Positions 1 through 8,374 of a stretch of 35,877 nucleotides of DNA are shown piece after piece (the first letter of the stretch is position 1; every line of letters starts with the position of its first letter). Under the pieces are notes generated by a model. The model ran no database searches. It was not told where the DNA came from and worked only from the letters and a program-made list of their open reading frames with translations. The stretch is from the NCBI RefSeq assembly GCF_003144325.1, contig NZ_PENS01000023.1, positions 1-35,877 on the forward strand, in the 5' to 3' direction. The position numbers and the translations under genes are program-made. This DNA comes from Proteus terrae (lineage in GTDB: Bacteria > Pseudomonadota > Gammaproteobacteria > Enterobacterales > Enterobacteriaceae).

Positions 1-142
1 ATCTATATCGTAACGGAAAGGTGTTTTTCTTGGTATAACCCTTGAACGCCACCTGCAAAGCAGGTGGTTTTATGTTTAAGACGCTAGCGCGACTTAAACT
101 GGCTAAAGCCATAATAAAACAATGGATTGCTCATCCATTGAA
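1..142. mobile_element. Hairpin-rich DNA, possible end of an IS200/IS605-type element
   Basis: A perfect 8-bp stem with a 3-nt loop (CCACCTGC AAA GCAGGTGG) at about 50-68 is followed by TTTT. Next come a small TGGC-TAAA-GCCA hairpin near 100-111 and an 8-bp stem CAATGGAT/ATCCATTG at 120-140. Subterminal hairpins, rather than terminal inverted repeats, are typical of IS200/IS605 elements. bpX6-like coding similarity only begins at about 143. I therefore infer an element end or scar here. No transposase is visible, and the first hairpin could simply be a rho-independent terminator of a gene to the left. Confidence 0.3.
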
Positions 143-2581
143 GGATGGCCTTTAATTCGTTACGGTCGCCTTTATAGCACAGCACCTCTAGATAATGACG
201 AGATAAAAAAACTACCTTATGCAGATCTTGCTTTCGTTCGTAGTGGTGTTGTAACAACGCTTCTATTTTCACAAGCTGAACCTCTATCACTTGCTGATTA
301 CCTAGATATTAAAGAGATTAATTTTGAGGAAACGGATAACTACGCCAGCCTGTATGAAATAAAACCTCAAGCATTGTCTGAAGAGAAAAATATTAGAACG
401 ATTATTGGTAATAATATTCCACCGGCAGCAAATCAACAAAAACAATTTATAAAGACGGTATTTGAAAATGCTACATCGCCATCTCAGACAACTCAAGCCA
501 AAACGTCATTATCACTGACTCAGAAAATTATTAATAAATTTTTGACGCCTCAAAATCGTGAAGCAATGCATTCTTCATCTAAAACGATATCTCAATTATC
601 ACCGTGGCAACGTTGGCTAAATAAGCTTTCAGTAAAAAGCGGATTAGCCTCTATGATGAGTAAGCAACAAGCGGATTATATTAATAAAATGATAAAAATG
701 TTTGAAGACGGTAATGTCGATCAAGCATTGTGTCATGGTATTCCGCTTAGCAAATATCAAGAAAACCAAGAAACAACGCCTTCACCTTATTTAGGGAGAT
801 TAAAAGGGCGAAATAAACTGGAAATTTCAGCCAATCAACAAGGACATAAAAGTCTTTATTTTGGAGATGAACTGCAAAATTATTTAAAACAACTTTATCG
901 TCAACAATTTATAAGGCTAGATAAAGCTGGCTGTAATGAAGAAGCGCTGTTTGTTCTCGCTGAATTATTACAAGAAAAAGAAGAAGCACTGAGTTATTTA
1001 GAAAGCTTTCAACGCTATCAACATGCAGCGGAACTGGCACGTATGTGGGGAATGCGGCCTGATCGTATTATTCGTTTATACTGTTTAGCGGGCGATATTG
1101 ATTCTGCTGTTATTTATGCTCGCCTGCATAATGCTTTTTCCCACGTCGTATTACAGTTACAAGAAAAACATCCTGATATTGCAGATAAAATGCGTGAAGA
1201 GTGGGCTCAATATCTGGTTGACTGCGAAGATTATTTACAAGCTATCGATATTATCTGGCAATTAAACAATGAAATAAGTCGTAATAAAGCCAAGCTTTGG
1301 TTAGAAATTGCCTATCAAGCTGGTGGAGAATTAAGCCTACGCAGTCTTGTGAAATCAATATTTTTATTACCTGATACTGTTCATTTATATCAAGATGATA
1401 TTAAAAAGATATGTAACGATCCACTTGCAACTATTCAACGTGCCATTTTAGTCAGAGAGCTATTAGCACTACCTAAGCAGACTAAATTAACAGAACAACT
1501 CATTAACCAACTTATTCGACCAATTATTGTTGATCAATATGGTGCAAATTCTGTGCTAGAAAGAAAAGAAATTAGCCAATTTATTCATAAGAGTACCAAT
1601 AAACTATTAAAAATAGATATGCCTTATAGTGAGATCCCAGAGGCTAAACGTTATTCCTTAGATGCACAAAATCACTTTATTTCAGCGACTATTCCAGAAC
1701 AAGGGCTTTACGCTATTTATGATGTGATTGCCTTAAATGATCACCAATATCTTATCGCGTTAGGTGAGTCTGGGGTGTTATTAACCGATAAAACAGGGAA
1801 AAAGCTTTGGCATAATTTAACGCCAACATATCATATTGTTATCGCAGAAAATCACCAAAGCGCGTTATTATTAGCTCCAAGAGGCGATTATTTCCAAATT
1901 AATTCATTAGCAATCACCACCCAGGCTGTTCAAGGGCTTGGCACTCTGAAATGTACTGTTTTCACTCGTATTTTTGATGGTGTTTTTTGGACTATTGCCG
2001 TTAATAATACGGTACAAGTTGTTGATACTAAAAGTGACTTTAAAATTGTTTGGAATGTAGATACCTTGAATGGCGATGTTATCGAGATCCTTCGCCACAA
2101 TGACGATGAACATTGGTTAATTAATAGTGCCCCCAAAGAGCGCTGGTCGTATATTGTACCTGAACGTCGGTTAACTCAACGAGAAAGCTTGCCTCATCAT
2201 TTAAATGAGGGATTAAAATATGATCTTATCTCTAACTCATACTATGGCGTAAAAAATGATAAATGCGTATTAACCTCAGCAAATTCACACTATACGCAAC
2301 GATTACAACTGCCTAATACTCAATCTATTGAAGAACAACATTCATTTCATTTAATAAAAAGAACAGCCACGTTAATTTATTGGCAAAAAGATGAATTAAC
2401 GATGTTTCGTTTATATAACAATCAAAACCACTGTACCTTTGAGCTTAAATGGCCAACAAACTTAGCACCACAATATCGAAGTGAATTTAATCAATGGTAT
2501 TTTTTCGATAAAACAGGGCGTTTAGTGCATTTTGATTGGAATAATGGGCGAATAAATACACTAAGTTTGCTTTTAAAATAA
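122..2581 (+). CDS. bpX6-like protein of a MoxR-vWA-beta-propeller ternary system, probably 5'-truncated
   Basis: The 819-residue product begins its recognisable part at residue 8 with EGWPLIRYGRLYSTAPLDND. From memory this resembles a segment some 50-60 residues into bpX6 proteins (the pattern G-PLV-x-G-x-L-SAPLD), so the family N-terminus seems absent. A middle region (about 175-480) is helical with repeat-like segments. The C-terminal part (about 530-819) has recurring beta-rich, W/Y-containing blades consistent with a beta-propeller. bpX proteins accompany MoxR AAA+ ATPases and vWA proteins in predicted conflict systems. None of those partners is inside the window; they could lie to the left. 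The ATG at 122 sits in a hairpin with no convincing ribosome site, and an in-frame stop lies at 104-106. The fragment may therefore be untranslated or expressed by fusion. The family call is from memory of motifs. Confidence 0.6.
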   Translation: MDCSSIEGWPLIRYGRLYSTAPLDNDEIKKLPYADLAFVRSGVVTTLLFSQAEPLSLADYLDIKEINFEETDNYASLYEIKPQALSEEKNIRTIIGNNIPPAANQQKQFIKTVFENATSPSQTTQAKTSLSLTQKIINKFLTPQNREAMHSSSKTISQLSPWQRWLNKLSVKSGLASMMSKQQADYINKMIKMFEDGNVDQALCHGIPLSKYQENQETTPSPYLGRLKGRNKLEISANQQGHKSLYFGDELQNYLKQLYRQQFIRLDKAGCNEEALFVLAELLQEKEEALSYLESFQRYQHAAELARMWGMRPDRIIRLYCLAGDIDSAVIYARLHNAFSHVVLQLQEKHPDIADKMREEWAQYLVDCEDYLQAIDIIWQLNNEISRNKAKLWLEIAYQAGGELSLRSLVKSIFLLPDTVHLYQDDIKKICNDPLATIQRAILVRELLALPKQTKLTEQLINQLIRPIIVDQYGANSVLERKEISQFIHKSTNKLLKIDMPYSEIPEAKRYSLDAQNHFISATIPEQGLYAIYDVIALNDHQYLIALGESGVLLTDKTGKKLWHNLTPTYHIVIAENHQSALLLAPRGDYFQINSLAITTQAVQGLGTLKCTVFTRIFDGVFWTIAVNNTVQVVDTKSDFKIVWNVDTLNGDVIEILRHNDDEHWLINSAPKERWSYIVPERRLTQRESLPHHLNEGLKYDLISNSYYGVKNDKCVLTSANSHYTQRLQLPNTQSIEEQHSFHLIKRTATLIYWQKDELTMFRLYNNQNHCTFELKWPTNLAPQYRSEFNQWYFFDKTGRLVHFDWNNGRINTLSLLLK

Positions 2582-2594
2582 AGACCAACTTAAA

Positions 2595-2624
2595 AAAGAA
2601 GAATATGATTTTTTATTCTTCTTT
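2595..2624 (+). terminator. Hairpin after the bpX6-like gene
   Basis: A perfect 11-bp stem (AAAGAAGAATA/TATTCTTCTTT) with an 8-nt T-rich loop begins 13 bp after the stop codon. No clean T tract follows it, so it could be a terminator or an mRNA-stabilising hairpin. Confidence 0.45.
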
Positions 2625-2814
2625 AGTAAAACCTGTTCAATATAAGAGGGATGAAGCCCAATGAAGCGAAAATACAAATCTTAACTAAATCAAGAATAAG
2701 CAGGCTATACGCTATTATTTTTAAAATAGATAATTGCGCTCATTTCAATGATTATCGAAGTGTTTTACCTTTTTTATCAATACACTCACTATCACCCAAT
2801 AAAGGAGAACACTA

Positions 2815-3129
2815 ATGATTGCCGTAATATTTGAAGTAAACATTAAACCGGGAAAGCAAGATCGTTATTTATCTTTAGCGACTGATTTAAAGCCGTTACT
2901 AAAGGATATAGAGGGATTTATTTCAATAGAGCGTTTTCAAAGTTTATCAACCGAAGGAAATTTATTATCACTTTCTTGGTGGAAAAATGAAGAGGCTGTT
3001 TTGCAATGGAAGAAAAATATTTTACATAAAAGTGCGCAACAAGAAGGTCGAGAGTCTATTTTCAATTTTTACAAAATTAGCATGGTTTCTTTGATGCGAG
3101 AATATTCATTTGATGCAGAAAGTCTGTAA
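2815..3129 (+). CDS. ABM-fold (antibiotic biosynthesis monooxygenase-like) protein
   Basis: This is a 104-residue soluble protein. The N-terminus MIAVIFEVNIKPGKQDRYL, the central IERFQSL and the LSLSWWKNEEAVLQWKKN segment match the dimeric alpha-beta barrel ABM family. A conserved-type histidine lies in LHKSAQ. Family members are cofactor-free quinone or polyketide oxygenases, haem-degrading enzymes, or proteins of unknown substrate, and nothing here fixes the substrate. A strong AAAGGAGAA ribosome site lies 5 nt before the ATG. The ArsR-type regulator gene starts 79 bp downstream on the same strand, and pairing of such small oxidoreductases with an ArsR-type regulator suggests a local control unit (inference). 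Confidence 0.75.
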   Translation: MIAVIFEVNIKPGKQDRYLSLATDLKPLLKDIEGFISIERFQSLSTEGNLLSLSWWKNEEAVLQWKKNILHKSAQQEGRESIFNFYKISMVSLMREYSFDAESL

Positions 3130-3208
3130 TTAAATAGACTTAAGAGCTTACTACAATCACGTTATTACACCATTAATAGCGCATGCTATCAAAGGGCTTA
3201 AATTTAAA

Positions 3209-3913
3209 ATGGCTAAATCAGAAATAAAATCAGAATATCAACACACCGTAGAGTCAGCAATCGCTGCTGTTGGTGCAGCGATTGCTGATATTTCCAGAGT
3301 CAAAATATTGTGCGCATTAATGGACGGAAGGGCGTGGACAGCAACAGAACTAGGTATCGTAGCTGATATCTCTGCTTCTACAGCAAGCAGCCATTTATCC
3401 AAATTACTCAGTAGTGGGCTTATTTCTGTAATATCTCAAGGTAAATACCGTTATTTTCGATTAGCTAACGATGATATTGCCAAAGTTATTGAAAATTTAA
3501 TGAGTTTTTCTACCGAGCATATTTCACAAGCTAAAATTACAACCCCAAAAAACTTAAGGAAAGCGCGAACTTGCTATAATCATTTAGCAGGTGAAGTTGC
3601 TGTCGATATTTACGATTCACTTTGTCAGCAAAAATGGATAACAGAAGATGGCTACGCTATCACAACGCTAGGTCTTGAGCGATTCAAAAATATGGGAATT
3701 GAATTTCAAGCAAAGCATTCTCGCAATATTTGCTGCCCATGTTTAGATTGGAGTGAGCGTCGTTTTCATTTAGGCGGACAAATTGGTGCTATTTTTCTTA
3801 ATTACACAGAAGCACAAGCATGGTTAACACGACATCAAGGATATAGAGAAGTGACTATCAGCGAGAAAGGTTATAAAGCGTTGGCTCAACACTTTAATAT
3901 AGAAAAGAGATAA
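3209..3913 (+). CDS. Long ArsR/SmtB-type winged-helix regulator with C-terminal extension
   Basis: In this 234-residue protein, residues about 15-95 form a winged helix-turn-helix (DISRVKILCALMDGRAWTA, then SASTASSHLSKLLSSGLI and a wing KYRYFRL). The second half carries ARTCYNHLAGE, an internal second winged-helix-like segment, and CCPCLDWSERRFHLGG. I recognise this layout as a widespread class of about 220-residue ArsR-like proteins that act as one-gene repressors of neighbouring small oxidoreductases. The CCPC motif could sense metal or redox state, but this is unproven. It is distinct from the true ars-operon ArsR at 10591-10926. Its ligand is unknown. The ATG at 3209 lacks a strong ribosome site; AAAGGGC lies about 11 nt upstream. 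Confidence 0.8.
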   Translation: MAKSEIKSEYQHTVESAIAAVGAAIADISRVKILCALMDGRAWTATELGIVADISASTASSHLSKLLSSGLISVISQGKYRYFRLANDDIAKVIENLMSFSTEHISQAKITTPKNLRKARTCYNHLAGEVAVDIYDSLCQQKWITEDGYAITTLGLERFKNMGIEFQAKHSRNICCPCLDWSERRFHLGGQIGAIFLNYTEAQAWLTRHQGYREVTISEKGYKALAQHFNIEKR

Positions 3914-4078
3914 AGTGTATTTTTATCCAATGAAGCATTTTATTCTCTTCATGGTGATAGGAGATAACCACATTTAGTAATTTTATCTACCATCAATGTT
4001 TGGGTAATAAACTAAAATATATGTGATTGTAAGCTATCTACTATAAGCGTACGATCATTGTTTTAGGTGGCAAATTTA

Positions 4079-4435
4079 ATGAATAATATAGACCTTTTAT
4101 TTAACAGATTATCCAAATCAACTTTTCGACAAAAGTTTAAATTAGGGCCAAAAGAGCGACAATACTGTATTGATAAAGGCCCTGATACCATCGATCAACA
4201 CGCTTTAGATTTTATTCAAAAACGCTTAGCTGCTGAAGAACCCAAAAATGATGGTAAACAAACCCCAATGCGAGGGCATCCTGTGTTTATTGCTCAGCAT
4301 GCCACTGCGACTTGTTGTCGCGGATGTTTAAAAACCTGGTATGGTATAGAAAAACATCGTCAATTAACGGAAGAAGAACAAACATATATTGTTCAAATAA
4401 TTCATCGTTGGCTAGTTAATCAAATGAATTCTTAA
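4079..4435 (+). CDS. DUF4186 family protein
   Basis: This 118-residue cytoplasmic protein is recognisable as DUF4186 by RQKFKLGPKERQYCIDKG, MRGHPVFIAQHATATCCRGC and the ending EEEQTYIVQIIHRWL. The CCxxC cluster together with HPVFIAQHATATC suggests metal binding, but the function is unknown. I chose the ATG at 4079 because AGGTGG lies 8 nt upstream. A GTG codon in frame at 4067 would add four residues but overlaps that ribosome site. The gene is the last one before the dif segment and is separated from the regulator upstream by about 165 bp. Confidence 0.75.
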   Translation: MNNIDLLFNRLSKSTFRQKFKLGPKERQYCIDKGPDTIDQHALDFIQKRLAAEEPKNDGKQTPMRGHPVFIAQHATATCCRGCLKTWYGIEKHRQLTEEEQTYIVQIIHRWLVNQMNS

Positions 4436-4552
4436 ATTAATCAATAGAGTTAGATAATACGTTTCTTAACATGTATCTGGGCAAGAGGGCTTTAAAGCTA
4501 AATCCTTGAAAAGATCCATCTCATGATAGTTGTTTATTGATTATTACATTCA

Positions 4553-4580
4553 ATTTAACATAATATACATTATGCGAACC
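4553..4580 (-). other. dif: dif chromosome-dimer resolution site
   Basis: Read on the minus strand, the 28 bp are GGTTCGCATAA, TGTATA and TTATGTTAAAT. These correspond to the XerC arm, the central hexamer and the XerD arm. As I remember the E. coli site, only the fourth base differs (T for G). The XerD arm and centre are identical. XerC/XerD, activated by FtsK, recombine two dif copies to resolve chromosome dimers at division. The tus-Ter locus 17 kb away supports a terminus location. Confidence is high because a 27/28 match is far beyond chance. Confidence 0.93.
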
Positions 4581-4651
4581 TTAGTATCTAAATACGGATA
4601 GCCACTGAAATCTCTGTTTTGGTCTGGTAATTATGCTGATTCATTCTTAAC

Positions 4652-4813
4652 TTAAAGCTTATTCGCCAATGCTTTTTCTAGATCTTGAATATAGGTTTTC
4701 TGTCTTTTCTTCAGATACCACTTCACTAAGGGTTTTAATAAAATCTTTTTGGATATCACGACTTCCGTAAAGTCGATTTCAGTAATTCCATTACCAGAAG
4801 TAAAAACACCAAT
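4652..4813 (-). pseudogene. C-terminal relic of an SRPBCC-like protein gene
   Basis: A 53-codon stretch open on the minus strand ends at a TAA (4652-4654) and is cut upstream by an in-frame TAG. It translates to text including GNGITEIDFTEVVISKKIL and VKWYLKKRQKTYIQDLEKAL. This resembles the last beta-strand and long C-terminal helix of SRPBCC (polyketide cyclase/START-like) proteins. There is no start codon context and no N-terminal portion, so I read it as a decayed remnant. The family assignment rests only on pattern recognition. Confidence 0.5.
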
Positions 4814-5086
4814 CTAGGTAGTTTACAAAGTGCTAATTTTTATCCAATATGTCTAATGAAAACAATCAGAACGTATAATCAATAAACATATTGATTCGCA
4901 CAATGCACTCTATGTGTAAAGACGCCCCTTCACCATTCCGGCAAGCTTCATCCCTATTCTACCGGAATGGTTCAGAACGATTTTGTAACATACTTTGTTC
5001 TAGATCTTATCGGTTTTAGATTTTCTAACCTAAGCCTTGCATCTAAACAAGGCTTAAGACCTTATATTAACACAACATGTGGTTGG

Positions 5087-6292
5087 CTAAAATTTAACTT
5101 CAATCAATTGGTTTTGTCTAAGAATACTTAACGTCACTTGGCCTTTTGGTAAGGTATTTATCTTATTTTTAACTTCAAGCACTGCATTCTTAGGATATTT
5201 GACTCCATTAACACTAATTATTATATCTCCATTTTTTAAGTTAAACTCTGACAATACACTCTCTTTGTTATAAAATAGCTCTATATTATTATTAAAAGTT
5301 CTTAGATTTATATTTCTAAATTTTTGTAAGAGAGGTTTTGGTGGTTTAGCTAAGTTATAACAGAGTAACATTCTATCTGGAGATATTAAATATTGTTCAA
5401 AAGAGTCTAAGGTTGACATTCCAATAGCAAAAGAGTTGTTCATATTTTCAGAAAAAATCTGATTTACAATCAAACTATCTCTTAATCTAAATTCTTTTAT
5501 AAGATATTGCTTTTCTTTTTTCTCATTTAAACCAGAAAAATCGATAGACATTTGATTATCAAATTGATCTATCGGGGTCAATTCCATAAAGCTATTTAAA
5601 TATTCAATGAATTCACTACTCATGTAATTAACTCTAGAACCAGTATCTAGTACCATTGAAACATACGTTTCATCAGAAAAGTACACATAGAAAGAAGGTG
5701 AAGAAAGAGTATAATCACCATATGGAATACAATGTTCATAATTATCTACACTTGGAGGATTATCATATAAGACTAATGTTTTATTTTTATTATCGACATA
5801 CCAGTTTACTCTTCTAAATATATCAACGCCTAAAACACCTGATATATCTTCCCCTACAACTTCAGATAATGATTTCAAATCATTTGAAACCCAAAAATCA
5901 CCGCCATTAAAATACTTATTACCTATATGGAAAGGAATTGAGTGAACAAAATCAATATCACTTAATAATTTGATATCACTAACAGTTTTTACATTACTAA
6001 AATACTCTTTATAAGGATCTGGCATCCCCTTCAATTTATGAGTAAATTTATCTGCTAAACGCTTATCAATGATAGATGAAGATGAGCCCGTATCTAACAA
6101 AAATGTATATGTTTCACCTTTTATAACAACAGGGACCAAAATATAATTAACATATTGCTCTTTAAATGAATGAGTCAAAATAGGATCGTCATTTTTTGCG
6201 TTATTAGAGCAGCCCGTTATAGTAAAAATAAAGAAAAGGGCCATTATATTAAAATTTTTTCTTATAAAAATATTAAAAATTATGTTTTTCAT
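5087..6292 (-). CDS. Lipoprotein with two retropepsin-like aspartic protease lobes and a C-terminal PDZ domain
   Basis: The product has 401 residues. An N-terminal K/R-containing segment, a hydrophobic run and the lipobox TITGC (Cys28, followed by Ser) predict export and lipidation, with Ser at +2 favouring the outer membrane. Two aspartic-protease signatures are present: LLDTGSSSS (Asp67) and VLDTGSR (Asp216). Each is followed by a hydrophobic-Gly motif of the retropepsin fold (GVLGVDIF about 152-159, AIGMSTLDSF about 289-298). A PDZ domain (about 325-401) includes NGDIIISVNGV and ends at the C-terminus. Two lobes could form an intramolecular active site of the kind retroviral proteases make by dimerising (inference). 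The gene is visibly more AT-rich than its neighbours, suggesting transfer. It stands alone, and its substrate and partners are unknown. Confidence 0.8.
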   Translation of the reverse strand: MKNIIFNIFIRKNFNIMALFFIFTITGCSNNAKNDDPILTHSFKEQYVNYILVPVVIKGETYTFLLDTGSSSSIIDKRLADKFTHKLKGMPDPYKEYFSNVKTVSDIKLLSDIDFVHSIPFHIGNKYFNGGDFWVSNDLKSLSEVVGEDISGVLGVDIFRRVNWYVDNKNKTLVLYDNPPSVDNYEHCIPYGDYTLSSPSFYVYFSDETYVSMVLDTGSRVNYMSSEFIEYLNSFMELTPIDQFDNQMSIDFSGLNEKKEKQYLIKEFRLRDSLIVNQIFSENMNNSFAIGMSTLDSFEQYLISPDRMLLCYNLAKPPKPLLQKFRNINLRTFNNNIELFYNKESVLSEFNLKNGDIIISVNGVKYPKNAVLEVKNKINTLPKGQVTLSILRQNQLIEVKF

Positions 6293-6635
6293 TTCTATAT
6301 ACCACCATTATCTAATTTGACTAAATATAAATTTATAACATATAAGAAAAACAGTATATTCACTATAAAAAAAATAAAAATTAATTAAACTTAATTATTG
6401 CCATTATTCTAATATACTCTATGTATAAATACATAGAAAAACTAAGACCTCAATTTTTATCTAATATATTAGATTGGATTTTTAAACATAATACCTATTC
6501 ATCGTTAATTTTTCTAATTCTCTCCAATATTATCTTTTTTAGATTACTTTTCGCTAATTCTGTATTTATTAAAAAAAAAGCCACTTAAAATAAAATTATT
6601 TTAAGTGGCTGATAAATATAAATAGATACGTCAAT
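6293..6635. other. Very AT-rich spacer between the ars operon and the lipoprotein gene
   Basis: About 340 bp with no convincing gene. It contains the arsC terminator (6571-6610) and an 8-bp inverted repeat CTATGTAT-AA-ATACATAG at 6419-6436, which could be an operator or part of the promoter region of the lipoprotein gene. A 55-codon open frame from the ATG at 6421 runs into the terminator and lacks a ribosome site. Confidence 0.6.
6571..6610 (-). terminator. Rho-independent terminator of the arsRDABC operon
   Basis: On the minus strand, a stem of about 13 bp (AGCCACTTAAAAT paired with ATTTTAAGTGGCT) is followed by nine T residues, 26 bp past the arsC stop codon. This is a textbook intrinsic terminator. 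Confidence 0.9.
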
Positions 6636-7061
6636 TTATATCAACTTATCTCCTTTATTATTAACAACTAGTTGCCCATTCTCTTTTGAAAAAGCCCCTT
6701 TTTGCTTTTTCGGTAAAATATCTAAAACAACTTCAGAAGGTCGACATAATCGCGTTCCCAATGGTGTCACAACAATAGGTCTATTGATTAATATTGGATA
6801 TTGCAGCATATAATCAATAAGTTGCTCATCAGTCGCATTAATATTATCAAGTTCTAATTTATCATAGGGTTCAACATTCTTTCGTAATAATGCCCTAACC
6901 GAAATTCCCATATCAGTGATGAGTTTCTCTAAAACATGCTTAGAGGGTGGCGTATCAAGATAAAGGATAATTTCAGGCTCTACACCACTGTTGCGTATCA
7001 TTTCAAGCGTATTTCGTGAAGTACCACAATTGGGATTGTGATAAATTACAATGTGATTCAT
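6636..7061 (-). CDS. arsC: Arsenate reductase, glutaredoxin-dependent
   Basis: This 141-residue protein reduces As(V) to As(III) with glutathione and glutaredoxin so that ArsAB can expel the product. Catalytic Cys12 lies in YHNPNCGTSRNTL. The arginines that position arsenate in the R773 enzyme are present at the same numbers: Arg60 (LLRKN), Arg94 (NRPIVV) and Arg107 (CRPSE). The length equals the plasmid R773 enzyme. It is the last gene of arsRDABC and begins 10 bp after the arsB stop with a GGTGAC-type ribosome site. The cytoplasmic reductase is co-transcribed with the pump under ArsR control. Confidence 0.97.
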   Translation of the reverse strand: MNHIVIYHNPNCGTSRNTLEMIRNSGVEPEIILYLDTPPSKHVLEKLITDMGISVRALLRKNVEPYDKLELDNINATDEQLIDYMLQYPILINRPIVVTPLGTRLCRPSEVVLDILPKKQKGAFSKENGQLVVNNKGDKLI

Positions 7062-7071
7062 ATTGTCACCA

Positions 7072-8361
7072 CTAATTCATTAATATCAGTCTAAGCGCTA
7101 ATGCAACCAATGTTACTGTTAGCACTGGGATGGTCATAACAATGCCCGTTTTAAAATAATATCCCCATGTAATGGTCATATTTTTTTGCGACAAAACATG
7201 TAACCACAATAATGTCGCTAAACTTCCTATTGGCGTAATTTTGGGGCCCAAATCAGCACCAATTACATTGGCATAAATCATTGCCTCTTTAATTAACCCC
7301 GTAGCATTACTGCCTTCAATGGATAAGGCACCAACAAGAACTGTTGGCATATTGTTCATAATTGATGATAGAAATGCGGTGATATATCCCGTTCCTAAAG
7401 TTGCAACCCATACACCTTTGCTTGATAGAAAATCGAGAATTTCTGACAGATATTGAGTCAAACCCGCATTACGTAATCCATAAACAACAAGGTACATGCC
7501 AAGGGAAAAAATCACGATTTGCCAAGGCGCTCCTCGTAAAACTTTTCGAGTATTTATCGTCTTTCCTTGTGCTGCGATAAACCACAGAATTACGGCACCA
7601 ACCGTAGCAATGGCACTAATTGGAATTCCCAAAGGTTCCAATATAAAAAAGCCAAATAATAAAAGAAGTAATACCAACCAACCTGCTTTAAATGTTTTTA
7701 CATCTTTAATTACTGTCGCAGGTACCGCTAATTTAGAGATGTCATATTGCTGAGGAATATCTTTGCGGAAAAACCAATGCAACATAATTAATGTCGCGAT
7801 AATAGCGGCAATATCAACGGGGATCATCACTGAAGCATATTCTGTAAAACCGATATTAAAGAAATCAGCAGAGATGATATTGACTAAGTTTGAAACAATT
7901 AAAGGTAAGCTTGCTGTATCTGCAATAAATCCTGCTGCCATAACAAAAGCTAGTGTTGTACCTTTACTAAACCCAAGCGCTAACAACATTGCGATCACAA
8001 TAGGTGTTAAAATAAGTGCAGCACCGTCATTGGCAAAAAGTGCCGCAACGGATGCCCCTAGCAAGATAATATAGCTAAATAAAAAACGACCTTTTCCACC
8101 GCCCCATTTTGCAATATGAAGCGCAGCCCATTCAAAGAAGCCGCTTTCATCAAGAATAAGGCTAATGATAATAACAGCAACAAATGTCGCGGTTGCATTC
8201 CAGACAATATTCCAAACCACAGGAATATCTTGGAGATTAATGACACCTAGTAATAGTGCTATTAATGCCCCGATTGTTGCACTCCAACCAATCCCTAATC
8301 CTTTAGGCTGCCAAATAACAAAAGTAATTGTTAGAACAAATATTAATACTGCAATAAACAT
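7072..8361 (-). CDS. arsB: Arsenite/antimonite efflux membrane protein
   Basis: ArsB is the inner-membrane channel that extrudes As(III)/Sb(III), either by itself using the proton gradient or driven by ArsA. The chosen start gives [20 protein letters not shown] and 429 residues, which equals the family length. An upstream in-frame ATG at 8385 would add eight residues, but it lies inside a 9-bp hairpin, whereas the chosen ATG has AGAGG 5-6 nt in front. About 12 hydrophobic membrane segments are visible. Conserved-looking loops include [29 protein letters not shown] and [20 protein letters not shown]. It sits between arsA (50 bp away) and arsC. Confidence 0.96.
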   Translation of the reverse strand: MFIAVLIFVLTITFVIWQPKGLGIGWSATIGALIALLLGVINLQDIPVVWNIVWNATATFVAVIIISLILDESGFFEWAALHIAKWGGGKGRFLFSYIILLGASVAALFANDGAALILTPIVIAMLLALGFSKGTTLAFVMAAGFIADTASLPLIVSNLVNIISADFFNIGFTEYASVMIPVDIAAIIATLIMLHWFFRKDIPQQYDISKLAVPATVIKDVKTFKAGWLVLLLLLFGFFILEPLGIPISAIATVGAVILWFIAAQGKTINTRKVLRGAPWQIVIFSLGMYLVVYGLRNAGLTQYLSEILDFLSSKGVWVATLGTGYITAFLSSIMNNMPTVLVGALSIEGSNATGLIKEAMIYANVIGADLGPKITPIGSLATLLWLHVLSQKNMTITWGYYFKTGIVMTIPVLTVTLVALALRLILMN

Positions 8362-8374
8362 AAAAACCTCTTTT

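Larger units (their letters stand above)
4436..5086. other. Gene-poor segment around dif
   Basis: This 650-bp stretch has no intact gene. It holds the dif site (4553-4580) and a decayed coding relic on the minus strand (4652-4813). It also holds two strong inverted repeats without T tracts. One is a 10-bp stem ACCATTCCGG/CCGGAATGGT at 4932-4971. The other is a 9-bp stem TAAGCCTTG/CAAGGCTTA at 5031-5056, which lies just past the 3' end of the minus-strand lipoprotein gene and may help end its transcript. Confidence 0.7.

Noticed and set aside
245-260. GTTGTAAC core resembling a Ter site inside the bpX6-like gene
   Set aside because: Only the inner core matches; the flanking bases needed for Tus contacts differ, and the stretch is explained by Val-Val-Thr-Thr codons.
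3209-3913. The ArsR-type regulator at 3209 as part of the ars operon
   Set aside because: It lies over 2.7 kb from arsC on the other strand, lacks the ELCVCD site, and the operon has its own arsR.
6421-6588. 55-codon open frame with a hydrophobic segment
   Set aside because: No ribosome site, starts in an inverted repeat and ends in the arsC terminator stem; probably chance in very AT-rich DNA.
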